A program made the translations under genes and the position numbers. From Halomonas rhizosphaerae (lineage in GTDB: Bacteria > Pseudomonadota > Gammaproteobacteria > Pseudomonadales > Halomonadaceae), in assembly GCF_030010555.1 (NCBI RefSeq), contig NZ_JASCQP010000027.1, positions 30,610 through 94,609 on the forward strand: a DNA stretch of 64,000 bases, read 5' to 3'. This document shows, piece after piece, positions 9,932 to 18,261 of the stretch; positions within the stretch are counted from its first letter, which is position 1; every line of letters starts with the position of its first letter. Under the pieces are notes generated by a model. It searched no databases and was not told the DNA's origin. It saw nothing but the letters and a program-made list of their open reading frames with translations.

Positions 9932-10972
9932 ATGGATTCCCAAGCGCCGACTATCGACATCACCGCCGAGCCACGGGCATTGAAGCGCGCCCTGGGCGAG
10001 TACCGCACGCCACGCCTGGCGCGCAGCGTCCTGGAACTCACGGTCACGGTGATCCCCTTAGCCGCCCTCTGGCTACTGATGTGGGGCACCCTGAGCGCCG
10101 GCGTCTGGCTTGGCCTGTTGTTTGCCGTGCCCGCCGCGGGGTTCCTCGTGCGCCTGTTCATGATCCAGCACGACTGCAGCCACGGGTCATTCTTTCGTTC
10201 CAGAACTGCCAATGACTGGGTCGGACGAGCCATCGGCGTCTTGACCCTGACGCCCTACGATCTCTGGCGACACAGCCATGCCCACCATCATGCCAACTCC
10301 GGCAATCTCGATCGGCCGCGTGTCGGCGGCATCGACACCCTGACCGTGAGCGAGTTCCGAGGCTTGCCGCGAATCCAGCGGCTCCTCTATCGCTTGTACC
10401 GGCACCCGCTGGTGCTGTTCGGTGTCGGCCCGACGTACCTGTTCGTCCTGGACCATCGACTGCCAGTGGGTTTCATGCGCGCGGGCTGGATGCCCTGGCT
10501 GAGCACCATGAGCACCAATGCGGCGATCGCCCTGCTCGTCACCACCATGATCTGGCTGGTCGGCATGATCCCCTTCCTGCTCGTGCAACTGCCCATCACG
10601 CTGCTCGCCTCATCGATCGGCGTCTGGCTGTTCTATGTCCAGCACCAGTTCGAGGACACCCTGTGGGAGCACGACGACGACTGGACGTTCCACGAGGCGG
10701 CACTGCACGGCAGTTCCCACTATGACCTGCCGGCCCCCCTGCGCTGGTTCACGGCCAATATCGGGATCCACCATGTTCATCATCTCTGCAGCCGCATCCC
10801 CTCCTACCGGCTGTCCGAAGTGCTGCGCGACCATCCCGCACTCCGCCATATCGGCCGTGTCAGCCTGCGAGAAAGCCTGGCGTCGGTGCGGCTCGTGCTG
10901 TGGGACGAGGAGCAGCGTCGCCTGGTCTCCTTCGCCGAGACGCACAGGGCGGCCACCGACCGTTCCCGTTAG
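9932..10972 (+). CDS. Membrane fatty acid desaturase
   Basis: 346-residue di-iron membrane desaturase that would introduce a double bond into acyl chains. Three histidine boxes are present: HDCSHGS at 80-86, HSHAHHH at 114-120 and HHVHH at 280-284. Pairs of hydrophobic segments lie at about 40-75 and 185-235. ATG 9932 has AGGAG eight bases upstream; a GTG nine codons earlier is possible. It is the first gene of the accessory island and shares orientation with the kinase but is separated by about 140 bases. Unsaturated acyl chains could feed the dioxygenase genes nearby (inference). Confidence 0.92.
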   Translation: MDSQAPTIDITAEPRALKRALGEYRTPRLARSVLELTVTVIPLAALWLLMWGTLSAGVWLGLLFAVPAAGFLVRLFMIQHDCSHGSFFRSRTANDWVGRAIGVLTLTPYDLWRHSHAHHHANSGNLDRPRVGGIDTLTVSEFRGLPRIQRLLYRLYRHPLVLFGVGPTYLFVLDHRLPVGFMRAGWMPWLSTMSTNAAIALLVTTMIWLVGMIPFLLVQLPITLLASSIGVWLFYVQHQFEDTLWEHDDDWTFHEAALHGSSHYDLPAPLRWFTANIGIHHVHHLCSRIPSYRLSEVLRDHPALRHIGRVSLRESLASVRLVLWDEEQRRLVSFAETHRAATDRSR

Positions 10973-11085
10973 ACCGTGACCTCGTCGAGGAAGCCGTAGT
11001 CACTGTCGACGGGCGGCTCTCGGGATCACGATCGCGGGGTGGAACGGATTTGAGGATGGCGTGTATTCTTCCATTGAGCTTGCCG

Positions 11086-11102
11086 TCCTGCCTGAGGCAG
11101 GA
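11086..11102. promoter_or_regulatory. Short palindrome upstream of the 112-residue gene
   Basis: The arms tcctgcc and ggcagga flank a TGA spacer 60 bases ahead of the start at 11162. It may be an operator or part of the leader; nothing more can be said. Confidence 0.3.
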
Positions 11103-11161
11103 TGGAGAACAGGGAAACAGGCCAGTAGGGATGAGCCACGGCATACCTCTGGAGGAGCCAC

Positions 11162-11500
11162 ATGCAACCGCTGAGCTACTACTACTACGACGTTCTGGAA
11201 GGCCTCGAGAAGCCGAGCGATGTCCCGAGGAGCCACCTGCAGGAGGGTTACGACATCCTGTATCGGCATGGCGGGCGCATCGAGATCGACCTGATGCGCA
11301 AGGCCGAGGACGGTAATGCTCAGGGCGAGCCCTTCCACTGGTACGAAGATCTCGATGACGAGCAGCGGGCAAAACTCCACAAGGCCCTGGATGGCAGTGA
11401 CCCGGCGAAGATCCTCAAGATCATGCAGCGCAACGGCTATGCCGGCGTGCTCTACCACCATGCCTGGGAACACTTCCGGAATGGGGCCGGTGCCGAATAG
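11162..11500 (+). CDS. Hypothetical protein, 112 residues
   Basis: I do not recognise this protein. It is soluble, charged and probably helical in its second half, with a tyrosine run (YYYY) at residues 6-9, an EKPSDVPRSHLQEGYDILYRHGG segment split across about 16-38, and the aromatic stretch YAGVLYHHAWEHF near the end. A GGAGGAG ribosome site seven bases ahead of ATG 11162 and normal codon usage support a real gene. It lies between the desaturase and the convergent membrane protein gene, ended by a strong hairpin. Confidence 0.75.
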   Translation: MQPLSYYYYDVLEGLEKPSDVPRSHLQEGYDILYRHGGRIEIDLMRKAEDGNAQGEPFHWYEDLDDEQRAKLHKALDGSDPAKILKIMQRNGYAGVLYHHAWEHFRNGAGAE

Positions 11501-11546
11501 CGACGCATCGCTCTGCGCCATTCTCCACACCGCCGCATATTGTCCA

Positions 11547-11572
11547 GGGGCCCGCGAGCCATCGCGGGCCCC
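11547..11572. terminator. 11-bp perfect hairpin between convergent genes
   Basis: The stem ggggcccgcga/tcgcgggcccc with loop gcca lies between the 112-residue gene (plus) and the small membrane protein (minus). There is no long T-run on either side, so it is a terminator-like structure serving one or both strands. Confidence 0.6.
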
Positions 11573-11597
11573 GTCTTCCTGTCTGACCGGCAGACGC

Positions 11598-11990
11598 CTA
11601 AGGCTTGGCCATCAGGTCCGCTCGCCAGGCCCGCCAGAAGGTCACGCCCTGCAACACGGCCAGTAGCGCCTCGTAGAACGCCAGCAACCACAACGGCCCA
11701 GCCGCGAACAGGAAGAACAGTGCGAAGAGGCCCCGGAACAGGGTCGACAGCAGCGCCACCAGGCGGTTGTGCAGTGGCGCCAGGGCGGCCGGCAGGTAGA
11801 GCAGCCCCACCGCCAGCATGGCCAGGCCGGCGTAGCGTGGCCAGGTCAGGGGCGCCGTCAGGTCGGCCCCGATGATCTCGAGGAAACCGGCGGGCCACCA
11901 CCATAGCCACAGGCCGAGCAGCACGTTAAGCGCAATGCCGGCGCGCATCACCCGTCGAAAGGTCCGGAATGCGTCCTGTGAGGTCTGCAT
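11598..11990 (-). CDS. Small four-helix membrane protein (paralogue of the 17856 gene)
   Basis: 130-residue inner-membrane protein with four hydrophobic helices (about 17-36, 49-68, 83-100 and 101-120). No known family is certain; it resembles small DoxX-like or hypothetical membrane proteins. It shares the FRxxMRxG..NxxL opening and the LYLPAALxPxxxR signature with the protein at 17856, so the two are paralogues. Each is paired with a di-haem cytochrome c gene. This one ends the minus-strand operon, 26 bases after the cytochrome stop codon, suggesting a role with the cytochrome at the membrane. Confidence 0.8.
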   Translation of the reverse strand: MQTSQDAFRTFRRVMRAGIALNVLLGLWLWWWPAGFLEIIGADLTAPLTWPRYAGLAMLAVGLLYLPAALAPLHNRLVALLSTLFRGLFALFFLFAAGPLWLLAFYEALLAVLQGVTFWRAWRADLMAKP

Positions 11991-12016
11991 AGCGAGGCTC
12001 CCTGGCCGGTCGGCCG

Positions 12017-13570
12017 CTAGAAGGTGAGCAGATAGTCGAGCAGGGCTGCCCGCTCCTCCGCCGCCAGCCCGGTGCCATAGCCATGGCCCTGATTGCCGTT
12101 GCCGGGCAGGCGGGTGTCGAAGCAGAAGCCCTCGTCCAGGGGGGCACCCGGGGTACAGTCGGGGGCCACGAAGCCGCCCTTGTCGCCGTCCAGCACGTCC
12201 AGGCCACGGACGAAGCCCGTGGGGCGCTCCTCCGGGGGCAGCAGCAGATCGTGCAGGGTCGGCACCGAACCGTTGTGCAGGTAGGGGGCGCGCAGCCAGA
12301 GCCCGTCGAGGGGCTGGCTGGCGTAACCGTCGGTCTTGCGGAAGTGGCGGAAGCGATAGCGCTCGTCATCGGCGAACAGGGTGAGCTGGTCGCGACGCAA
12401 CCTCTCGGTGTAGCTGTCCAGGCGCGCCGGGTCGACATCGAGCGTGGCGTTGGGCACCACCTCGCCAAGCCGCCCACCCTCGAAGACGAAGCGCTCGCCC
12501 TCCTGGTAGCCATGGCAATCGGCACACTGGCGCATGTAGAGCGCCTTGCCGGCCGACACACTCTCGGCATCCGGGGCGTGGGGGCTCGGCGGCGGCTCGA
12601 GGTCGAGCAGCCAATCGGCCACCCGCTCGATGGCGGCATGGTCGACGCTCTCCTCGGTGACCCCGGCGCCCAGGGCGGCGCTAAGGTTGCGCTCCTGCAG
12701 CGAGGCGTTGTTGCCATCCCAGTGCAGGTCCATGCCCTGGCGGGGACGCTGCAGGAAGATCGACGGGAAGTCCGCGGTGCCGATCCGCTCGCCCGCCGTC
12801 AGGTCGTCGAGGGTCCGGTCGAACTGGATCAGCTTGTAGGGATTGAAGGTGTCGACCCGCCCCGGCCCCCAGGCCGGCTGCGCCGCCAGCAGCGGAGCGA
12901 GCCGCGCCCGGGTCGCGAGCAGCCCCTCGCGCACCCGGGGCAGCACCGCATGACGCCACACCAGCCGCTCGACCCACCCCAGATCCTGGCCCTGCTCTTC
13001 CATGGCGGCGAGCACGCTATCCGGCGCCAGCCGCGGGTCATCGGCGACCTCCAGCAGGAAGTCGATGAAGCCGTAGAGGTCCAGATTGTTGGCGGGCATG
13101 CCCGAGACCAGCCGCGGCTGCGCCTCGCGGGACTGGCGCACCGTGCCGGTGTGGCACACCGCACAGTTGAGCCAGCCCAGTTCCACGCCGCGCACCTCGC
13201 GGGTGCCCACGCCGATGGGGAGGTCGCCCGCCTCCAGGCTGTCGCCCGGGGCGTAGAGAAAGCCGAAGGCCGCATAGCCCTCCTCGCCCAGCGTCTCGGG
13301 GAAGAGCTCGGGCAACACTCGCCACAGGCGCACCGGCAGGCCGCTTTCCGGCTCGCTGCCGATGGAGCCGTGGCGGAAGTGCGCCTCCGGGTCGGCGTAG
13401 TGGCGCACCGACTCGCCGCTATAGCGCCACAGGGTGGGGACGCCGATCGCCAGGACCAGCACGCCGGCCACCACCACGGCCAGCACCAGCAGGGTCAGCG
13501 GCAGGCGCCGACGGCGACGACGGCGGGTTTCGTCCTGCACGGCGGTGACGGGGGGCTCCTGGCGTCTCAT
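12017..13570 (-). CDS. Membrane-anchored di-haem cytochrome c (CcP/RoxA-like superfamily), copy 1
   Basis: 517-residue protein with an arginine-rich N-terminus and one membrane anchor or uncleaved signal at 23-45, then a periplasmic part with two c-type haem sites: CAVCH at 136-140 and CADCH at 349-353. Conserved blocks WGPGRVDTFNP, DLHWDGNN and RAPYLHNGSVPTL are shared with copy 2 (18262). The two-haem layout recalls di-haem peroxidases and the rubber oxygenase RoxA group; the exact reaction is unknown. It starts seven bases after the OYE stop codon, within the minus operon. Confidence 0.88.
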   Translation of the reverse strand: MRRQEPPVTAVQDETRRRRRRRLPLTLLVLAVVVAGVLVLAIGVPTLWRYSGESVRHYADPEAHFRHGSIGSEPESGLPVRLWRVLPELFPETLGEEGYAAFGFLYAPGDSLEAGDLPIGVGTREVRGVELGWLNCAVCHTGTVRQSREAQPRLVSGMPANNLDLYGFIDFLLEVADDPRLAPDSVLAAMEEQGQDLGWVERLVWRHAVLPRVREGLLATRARLAPLLAAQPAWGPGRVDTFNPYKLIQFDRTLDDLTAGERIGTADFPSIFLQRPRQGMDLHWDGNNASLQERNLSAALGAGVTEESVDHAAIERVADWLLDLEPPPSPHAPDAESVSAGKALYMRQCADCHGYQEGERFVFEGGRLGEVVPNATLDVDPARLDSYTERLRRDQLTLFADDERYRFRHFRKTDGYASQPLDGLWLRAPYLHNGSVPTLHDLLLPPEERPTGFVRGLDVLDGDKGGFVAPDCTPGAPLDEGFCFDTRLPGNGNQGHGYGTGLAAEERAALLDYLLTF

Positions 13571-13577
13571 GGCGGCC

Positions 13578-14933
13578 TCACGGGGTGTGGGACGTCGGCA
13601 CCGGCGGCAACTGCAGCTCGGGGCGAGTCTCGTAGATGGCCATCAGGGACTCGAGCATGCGCTCGTGGTCGCCGCCGAAGCGCTCGAGTTCATAGCAGCC
13701 CAGGGGATTCTTGGGCGCATTGAGCAGGCACTTGTTGCAGAAGGTACAGGGGTTCTCTGGCGTGTCGTGGCCGGCCTGCCACTGGCGCGGAAGGTCGGGG
13801 TTGGCGATCAGCGCCCGGGCGCTGGAGACCGCGTCGCACGCCCCGGAGGCAATGGCCTCGCGCACCAGCGAGGCGCGCTGATAGCCGCCGGTGCTGATCA
13901 CCGGGATGGTCACCGCCGCACGGATGGCGCGCGCCTCGTCCAGGCCGATACCCTCCACCTCGCGGCCGCGCCGGTGGCGGAACCATAGCCAGCGGAAGAT
14001 CCAGCGCAGCGCCGGGTAGCGGAACAGCAGGTAGTTGCGGAAGGTGTCGACTCCGGAGGAGAGCATGGCATCGTAGGTGCTGGCGATGGTCTCGAAGGAG
14101 AAATCCCCGGGCGGGTTGAGAGGGTGGGGAAAGAGACTGCCCAGCGAGACGTGCAGGGCATCGGCGCCGGCGGTCTCGGCCCACCGGCACACCTGCACGG
14201 TCTCCGCCAGGCTGTTGCCCTTGCCCTCCCAGGGCAGCACGTCGTTGTGGTCGACGGCACTGATCTTCACCTGCAGGTGGAAGTCCGGCCCCACCCGGTC
14301 GCGGATCGCCTCGATGACTTCCAGCAGGAAACGCGCCCGGTTAATCAGCGAGCCGCCGTAGCGGTCGCGGCGGTCGTTGATCGCCGAGCTCAGGAACTGG
14401 GTAAAGAGATAGCCGTTGGCGGCGTGGAGCTCCACGCCGTCGAGCCCCGCCTCTCGGGCGCGCCAGGCGCCGCGGGCGAAGGCATCGACGGTGCGTTCGA
14501 CCTCGTGGCCGGTCATCGCGCGACACAGGAAGCCGTGCAGCGACTCCTTGTGGTCGGTGGCGCTGGGGGCCCGCCGATGCTGGTTGTGCACTCCCGGCAG
14601 GTCCATCTGCCGGCCGGAGTGGCTGAGTTGCAGGATGTACTTGCAGTCAAAGCGGTGCACCGCCTCGCCGAGGCGCTGCCAGAGGGGGATGAAGTCGTCG
14701 CGGTGGATGGTGGCGTAGCCGGCGACGATGCGTCCCTCCATCTGCACCGGCACGAAGGAGGAGAGGATGGCCCCCACCCCGCCGCGGGCGAAGCGGCACT
14801 CCCAGTTGATGCGGGTCTGGGTCAGGCTGCCGTCCTCGTTGTCGAAGCGCCCGGCGACGTTCGAACGCAGCAGGCGGTTCTTGATCTCGATGTTGCGCCA
14901 CGTCAGCGATGTGAAGATGACGTCCTCGCTCAT
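13578..14933 (-). CDS. NADH:flavin oxidoreductase, old yellow enzyme family with Fe-S cysteines
   Basis: 451-residue FMN enzyme expected to reduce activated C=C bonds. The TIM-barrel signature GVELHAANGYLFTQFLS is at 166-182 and RYGGSLINR at 191-199. Cysteines 396, 399, 402 and 413 form a C-x2-C-x2-C-x10-C set like the 4Fe-4S site of 2,4-dienoyl-CoA reductases, but the C-terminal NAD(P)-binding domain of those enzymes is absent. OYEs also include 12-oxophytodienoate reductases. The start overlaps the P450-like stop (ATGA), so the two proteins are coupled. A role in reducing an oxidised lipid is inferred from neighbours. Confidence 0.92.
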   Translation of the reverse strand: MSEDVIFTSLTWRNIEIKNRLLRSNVAGRFDNEDGSLTQTRINWECRFARGGVGAILSSFVPVQMEGRIVAGYATIHRDDFIPLWQRLGEAVHRFDCKYILQLSHSGRQMDLPGVHNQHRRAPSATDHKESLHGFLCRAMTGHEVERTVDAFARGAWRAREAGLDGVELHAANGYLFTQFLSSAINDRRDRYGGSLINRARFLLEVIEAIRDRVGPDFHLQVKISAVDHNDVLPWEGKGNSLAETVQVCRWAETAGADALHVSLGSLFPHPLNPPGDFSFETIASTYDAMLSSGVDTFRNYLLFRYPALRWIFRWLWFRHRRGREVEGIGLDEARAIRAAVTIPVISTGGYQRASLVREAIASGACDAVSSARALIANPDLPRQWQAGHDTPENPCTFCNKCLLNAPKNPLGCYELERFGGDHERMLESLMAIYETRPELQLPPVPTSHTP

Positions 14934-15838
14934 GCGCCTCGCCCTCCTTGCCGCACCGCCATGGCCTGCTCCCAGACCGCCGCCAGCAGCGCCAGGATGA
15001 AGCCCTGGGCCGGGCAGCGCGCCCAGCTCTGACCCATGAAGGCCAGTTCACGATCACCGCTCCCCCGGGCGGCCTGTGCCAGGCGCAGCACCACCAGGTC
15101 GCCGGGTTCCAGCCGGCGCGGCGCACAGGGCGTCGACAGCGGCGCCTGTACCCGGCGCAGCAACGTCTCCGGCGCCGCCAGGGTGCGGCCTAGCACCGCC
15201 GCCAGGGAGAGCCCGTGAGCCTGGGGAGTCGCCGCCAGCTCGCGCATCGCCGTAAGCGACGCCACCAGGTTGTGCACGGCGATGCCGGTGGCGTGCAGGG
15301 CCAGCGGCTCGCCCCGCGCGCGCTCGGCCAGCAGCCGCCGGGCGCGGCGAAGGCGCCCGGTGAGCCGTTGGCCCAGGGCGCGCAGGACGTTGCCGCGGGG
15401 ATAGGCATCGAGCAGCCGGGCCGCCGCATAGCTCGCCTCGTCGGCACGGTAATCGTCGCGGAACAACCGCCCCAGCAGCCCTTGGGCGGCGGGTCCCAGC
15501 GCCTCGGCCTCGGCCTGGCCGGCCACCGCCTCCACCAGGGTCTTGAAGGCTGGGTCCTGGCGCCAGGACGATGCCTCGGTGCGCTCCTCAAGGCGACGGC
15601 CCAGCTCGGCGTGGCGAGATGCGCGCCCCTCCGCCTCGCGGGCCAGCAGGGCGGGCAGCGGCTCGCCGTCGAACACGAAGGCCTGGCGCAGGCGGGCCAG
15701 GCGCAGGCGATTGACCAGCCCGCCGGCGGGTGCCAGGTGGCGGTCGAGGTGCGGCTCGGCATCCAGCCGGCGAATCTCCCGGGCGTCGCTCACCTCCAGC
15801 AGGTTGACGAGACCGGGAATGCTCAGGCGCCTGGCCAT
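14930..15838 (-). CDS. Short divergent cytochrome P450-like protein
   Basis: 302 residues, about 100 fewer than a normal P450. The C-terminal third follows P450 order: a K-helix-like ETLLRR at 224-229 (the ExxR glutamate would fall on T225), the strand pair LEPGDLVVLRL at 243-253, and a candidate haem-thiolate C275 in SWARCPAQGF followed by a helix. The I-helix equivalent (HATGIAVHNL, about 182-191) lacks the acid-threonine pair needed for O2 activation, as in hydroperoxide-metabolising CYP74-type enzymes. It is encoded nine bases after the dioxygenase and overlaps the OYE. The assignment is my reading; it may instead be an unrelated helical protein. Confidence 0.5.
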   Translation of the reverse strand: MARRLSIPGLVNLLEVSDAREIRRLDAEPHLDRHLAPAGGLVNRLRLARLRQAFVFDGEPLPALLAREAEGRASRHAELGRRLEERTEASSWRQDPAFKTLVEAVAGQAEAEALGPAAQGLLGRLFRDDYRADEASYAAARLLDAYPRGNVLRALGQRLTGRLRRARRLLAERARGEPLALHATGIAVHNLVASLTAMRELAATPQAHGLSLAAVLGRTLAAPETLLRRVQAPLSTPCAPRRLEPGDLVVLRLAQAARGSGDRELAFMGQSWARCPAQGFILALLAAVWEQAMAVRQGGRGA

Positions 15839-15847
15839 GACTCCTCC

Positions 15848-17656
15848 CTATTGGCGAGACCACGGGAAGAAGACGTTGCGCACCCCTTCCATCCGCGGCA
15901 GCAGCTCGGGAAAGTGGCGACCGATCACCGTGCGCAGACCGTTGTCGTCGATCCACTGCATGCCCGCCCGGGTGTAGACCTCGGGGGTGTAGTCGTCGGT
16001 GAAGAAACGATCGCTCTTGAGGCGCCGGGAGGCCATCAGGATGAAGATGCGAAAGGCGGTGTCGCTGAAGGCGAAGCCGGGCGGCGGGGTCTCGGCGAGG
16101 CAGCCGGTGAGCAGGTCGACCTGCTCCACGTCACCATAGACCGCCTCCAGTTCGCGCTGCCACTCGGGATTGTCGGTGAGCTCGGCGAAGCTCGCCGGCG
16201 CCGGCATGTCGATCAGCCTACGGAAGCGGCAGTAGCGCGGCACCCCGCGCTCGCGGTCGCGCAACACGTCGATGGAAGCCAGGTCGATGGTGCGCTCGTG
16301 GGGCGCCTGCTTGGCGTGCTGCTGCAGGTGGCGCGGGAAGTTGTGCAGCACCAGCGCCCCGGGATGGCTGGTGCCCAGCGAATAGAGCGCGTCAACCAGC
16401 GGCACCTCGTCGTAGAGCGACCGAGTACGCGAGCCGGCCACTTCGGTAAGGCCGCACGCCTTGAGCGGGCCGTCGTCGGCCAGTCGACGGAAATCGAAGT
16501 CGTCGGGGACCAGCGGATGCATGCGGTAGACGGCGCTGAACTCCTCGGTAATGGCGTAGGGCGCGGCGTGGTGATCCACCGGGGAACCGACGATGCCGCT
16601 GAACAGCTCACTGTCGCTGACCCGGCCCCGGCTGCGGTAGAAGTGCTCGTCGAGGATGCCCCACCAGTTGGCACGCATCCCCAGGCGCAGCTCCGGGGTA
16701 TCGAGCAGGGCCGGCGTCCACTCCACGGTGTGGATCTTGGCGATCAGGGCGGTGTTGATCAGGCGCGCCTTCTGGAACAGCCATTCGCCGTCGCGGTCCG
16801 GGTGGTCGATGCGCAGCCGGTCGACGATGGCGTTGTGCTCGCGGGCGAAGAGGGTATGCATCAGCGACAGCCCCACCCACCAGTTGCCGTTGACCCCCGC
16901 CAGCTCGATGCCGTGCTCGTCTTGGGGCAGGTGTCCATCGGGGCGCAGGTAGAGCTTGCCGTCGGGCAGCAACTCGCCACTCTCCGGGTCGCTGCGCACC
17001 AGACGCTGGCGCTTGAGGCTGCTGCCGTAGATCTGCGAGCCGTCCCACCACTGGGTCTCGGTGTTGAGGAAGGTCTCCGGGTAGCCCTCGTCGGCGGGGC
17101 CCCGCGTCGAGTCTCGGCGGGAGCGCAGCACCGTCATGCGCTCCCAGGGCCAGTCGTCGCCCTCGTCGAGAGGGATCTCGTGGGGTGTCGCCTCGGTGTC
17201 GTTGCTGCCGTGACTGAACCAGTCGTGGACCATGAACTGCAGCCAGGCGGGCACCAGAACGTTCAGCGTCGTGGCCGGGGTGAAGGTCTCGCGGGTCATC
17301 AGCCGGCGGCTTACCACCCGTGGGCTGGGCGTCATCAGCGCCTCGCCGGTCTCGCCGAAGGTCTCGGCGATGGGGACGTTGCGCCCGAAGCGGGTGTAGG
17401 CCTTGCCCATGCAGGGGGCCGCCAGATCGTTGTAGCTGCCGTCGGCGGTGCGGCAGTCGCGCACGTCGACGTCGCCCTTGTCGGGGGCCGGCGGTCGCTC
17501 GCGCTCGGTATCATGGAGGTTATGCCAGCGCAGGTTGCCACGGAGGGCGACGAGGTTGAGGACGGCAATCGGAAAGGGGAACCGGTACCACTGTCGGCGC
17601 CGGTTGATGCGCCGGAAGAGGCGACCGAGCAGACCGCTACCGCGTTGTCCGAACAT
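15848..17656 (-). CDS. Fatty acid alpha-dioxygenase-like haem peroxidase
   Basis: 602-residue member of the animal-type haem peroxidase/cyclooxygenase superfamily. The distal histidine is H144 in LQFMVHDWFSHG, the proximal histidine H309 in AKIHTVEWTP and the radical tyrosine Y377 in FSAVYRMHPLVPD. The H309-Y377 spacing of 68 equals that of plant alpha-dioxygenases (His318/Tyr386 in Arabidopsis). Such enzymes oxygenate fatty acids to 2-hydroperoxides. A basic, hydrophobic N-terminus (about 11-36) suggests membrane association. It is the first gene of the minus operon with GGGAGGA ahead of ATG 17656. Confidence 0.88.
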   Translation of the reverse strand: MFGQRGSGLLGRLFRRINRRRQWYRFPFPIAVLNLVALRGNLRWHNLHDTERERPPAPDKGDVDVRDCRTADGSYNDLAAPCMGKAYTRFGRNVPIAETFGETGEALMTPSPRVVSRRLMTRETFTPATTLNVLVPAWLQFMVHDWFSHGSNDTEATPHEIPLDEGDDWPWERMTVLRSRRDSTRGPADEGYPETFLNTETQWWDGSQIYGSSLKRQRLVRSDPESGELLPDGKLYLRPDGHLPQDEHGIELAGVNGNWWVGLSLMHTLFAREHNAIVDRLRIDHPDRDGEWLFQKARLINTALIAKIHTVEWTPALLDTPELRLGMRANWWGILDEHFYRSRGRVSDSELFSGIVGSPVDHHAAPYAITEEFSAVYRMHPLVPDDFDFRRLADDGPLKACGLTEVAGSRTRSLYDEVPLVDALYSLGTSHPGALVLHNFPRHLQQHAKQAPHERTIDLASIDVLRDRERGVPRYCRFRRLIDMPAPASFAELTDNPEWQRELEAVYGDVEQVDLLTGCLAETPPPGFAFSDTAFRIFILMASRRLKSDRFFTDDYTPEVYTRAGMQWIDDNGLRTVIGRHFPELLPRMEGVRNVFFPWSRQ

Positions 17657-17855
17657 GGGAATCCTCCCTGGTAGACGCCGTCGCTAAGATCAGGGCACGG
17701 TCATCACCCCTTGCCGGCCTTTACCTCGTCGAGGCATGAGATACCTCACCCCCACAGGTTGAACGTGACCCTACTGCAAGTGACAACTAACCTTTAGCAC
17801 AGGGTTTCACCCCCCTCAATGTCGCGCCCCGCCTCACGGGGCCCAAGGAGGACGC
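17657..17855. promoter_or_regulatory. Divergent promoter region of the oxidase operons
   Basis: 199-base spacer between the dioxygenase (minus) and the membrane protein gene (plus). The middle part (about 17740-17815) is AT-richer and should hold both promoters. A small hairpin (gccccg/cggggc, 17826-17842) sits just before the AAGGAGG ribosome site of the plus operon. No known operator was recognised. Confidence 0.5.
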
Positions 17856-18227
17856 TTGGCTACGGGTGGCTACGCGACGGGATTCCGTCTCATGGTATCG
17901 CTGGGTGTGGTGGCCAACCTGGTCCTGGCGGTACCCGCGGTCTTCGCCCCCAATGCGGTGATCGCCCTGGTGGGCGGGGCGCCGGTGGCCGAGACGGTGT
18001 GGCCCGCCTTTGCCGGCTGGCTACTGATCCTGCTCAGCCTGTTCTATCTGCCGGCGGCCGTCGACCCCATCCGCTACAGGATCATCGCCGAGCTGACGGT
18101 GCTGGCGCGCTTCGCCGGGGTCGCCTTCTTCACCCTGCTCTATCCACAATTTCTGCTGCTCGCCCTGTTCGACCTGTTCTTCGGCGTCACTCAGGGCGCA
18201 CTGCTGCTGGCGCTCGGCCGACGCTGA
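17856..18227 (+). CDS. Small four-helix membrane protein (paralogue of the 11598 gene)
   Basis: 123-residue membrane protein with four hydrophobic segments and the FYLPAAVDPIRYR signature shared with the protein at 11598. The start is a TTG at 17856, chosen because AAGGAGG lies five bases upstream; the first ATG (17892) has no ribosome site and would delete part of helix 1. It heads the plus operon and is followed 34 bases later by cytochrome copy 2. Function unknown; a partner or assembly factor of the cytochrome is plausible. Confidence 0.8.
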   Translation: MATGGYATGFRLMVSLGVVANLVLAVPAVFAPNAVIALVGGAPVAETVWPAFAGWLLILLSLFYLPAAVDPIRYRIIAELTVLARFAGVAFFTLLYPQFLLLALFDLFFGVTQGALLLALGRR

Positions 18228-18261
18228 GCGGTGTCTTTGGCTCATTCGGGAGGAAGCGATC

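Noticed and set aside
12083..13723. 546-codon plus frame opposite the di-haem cytochrome gene
   Set aside because: Antisense of a gene with two haem motifs and a membrane anchor; rich in Gln/His/Gly as typical of high-GC shadow frames.
15215..17674. 819-codon plus frame opposite the P450-like and dioxygenase genes
   Set aside because: Spans two real genes on the other strand, no domain, composition typical of antisense frames in GC-rich DNA.
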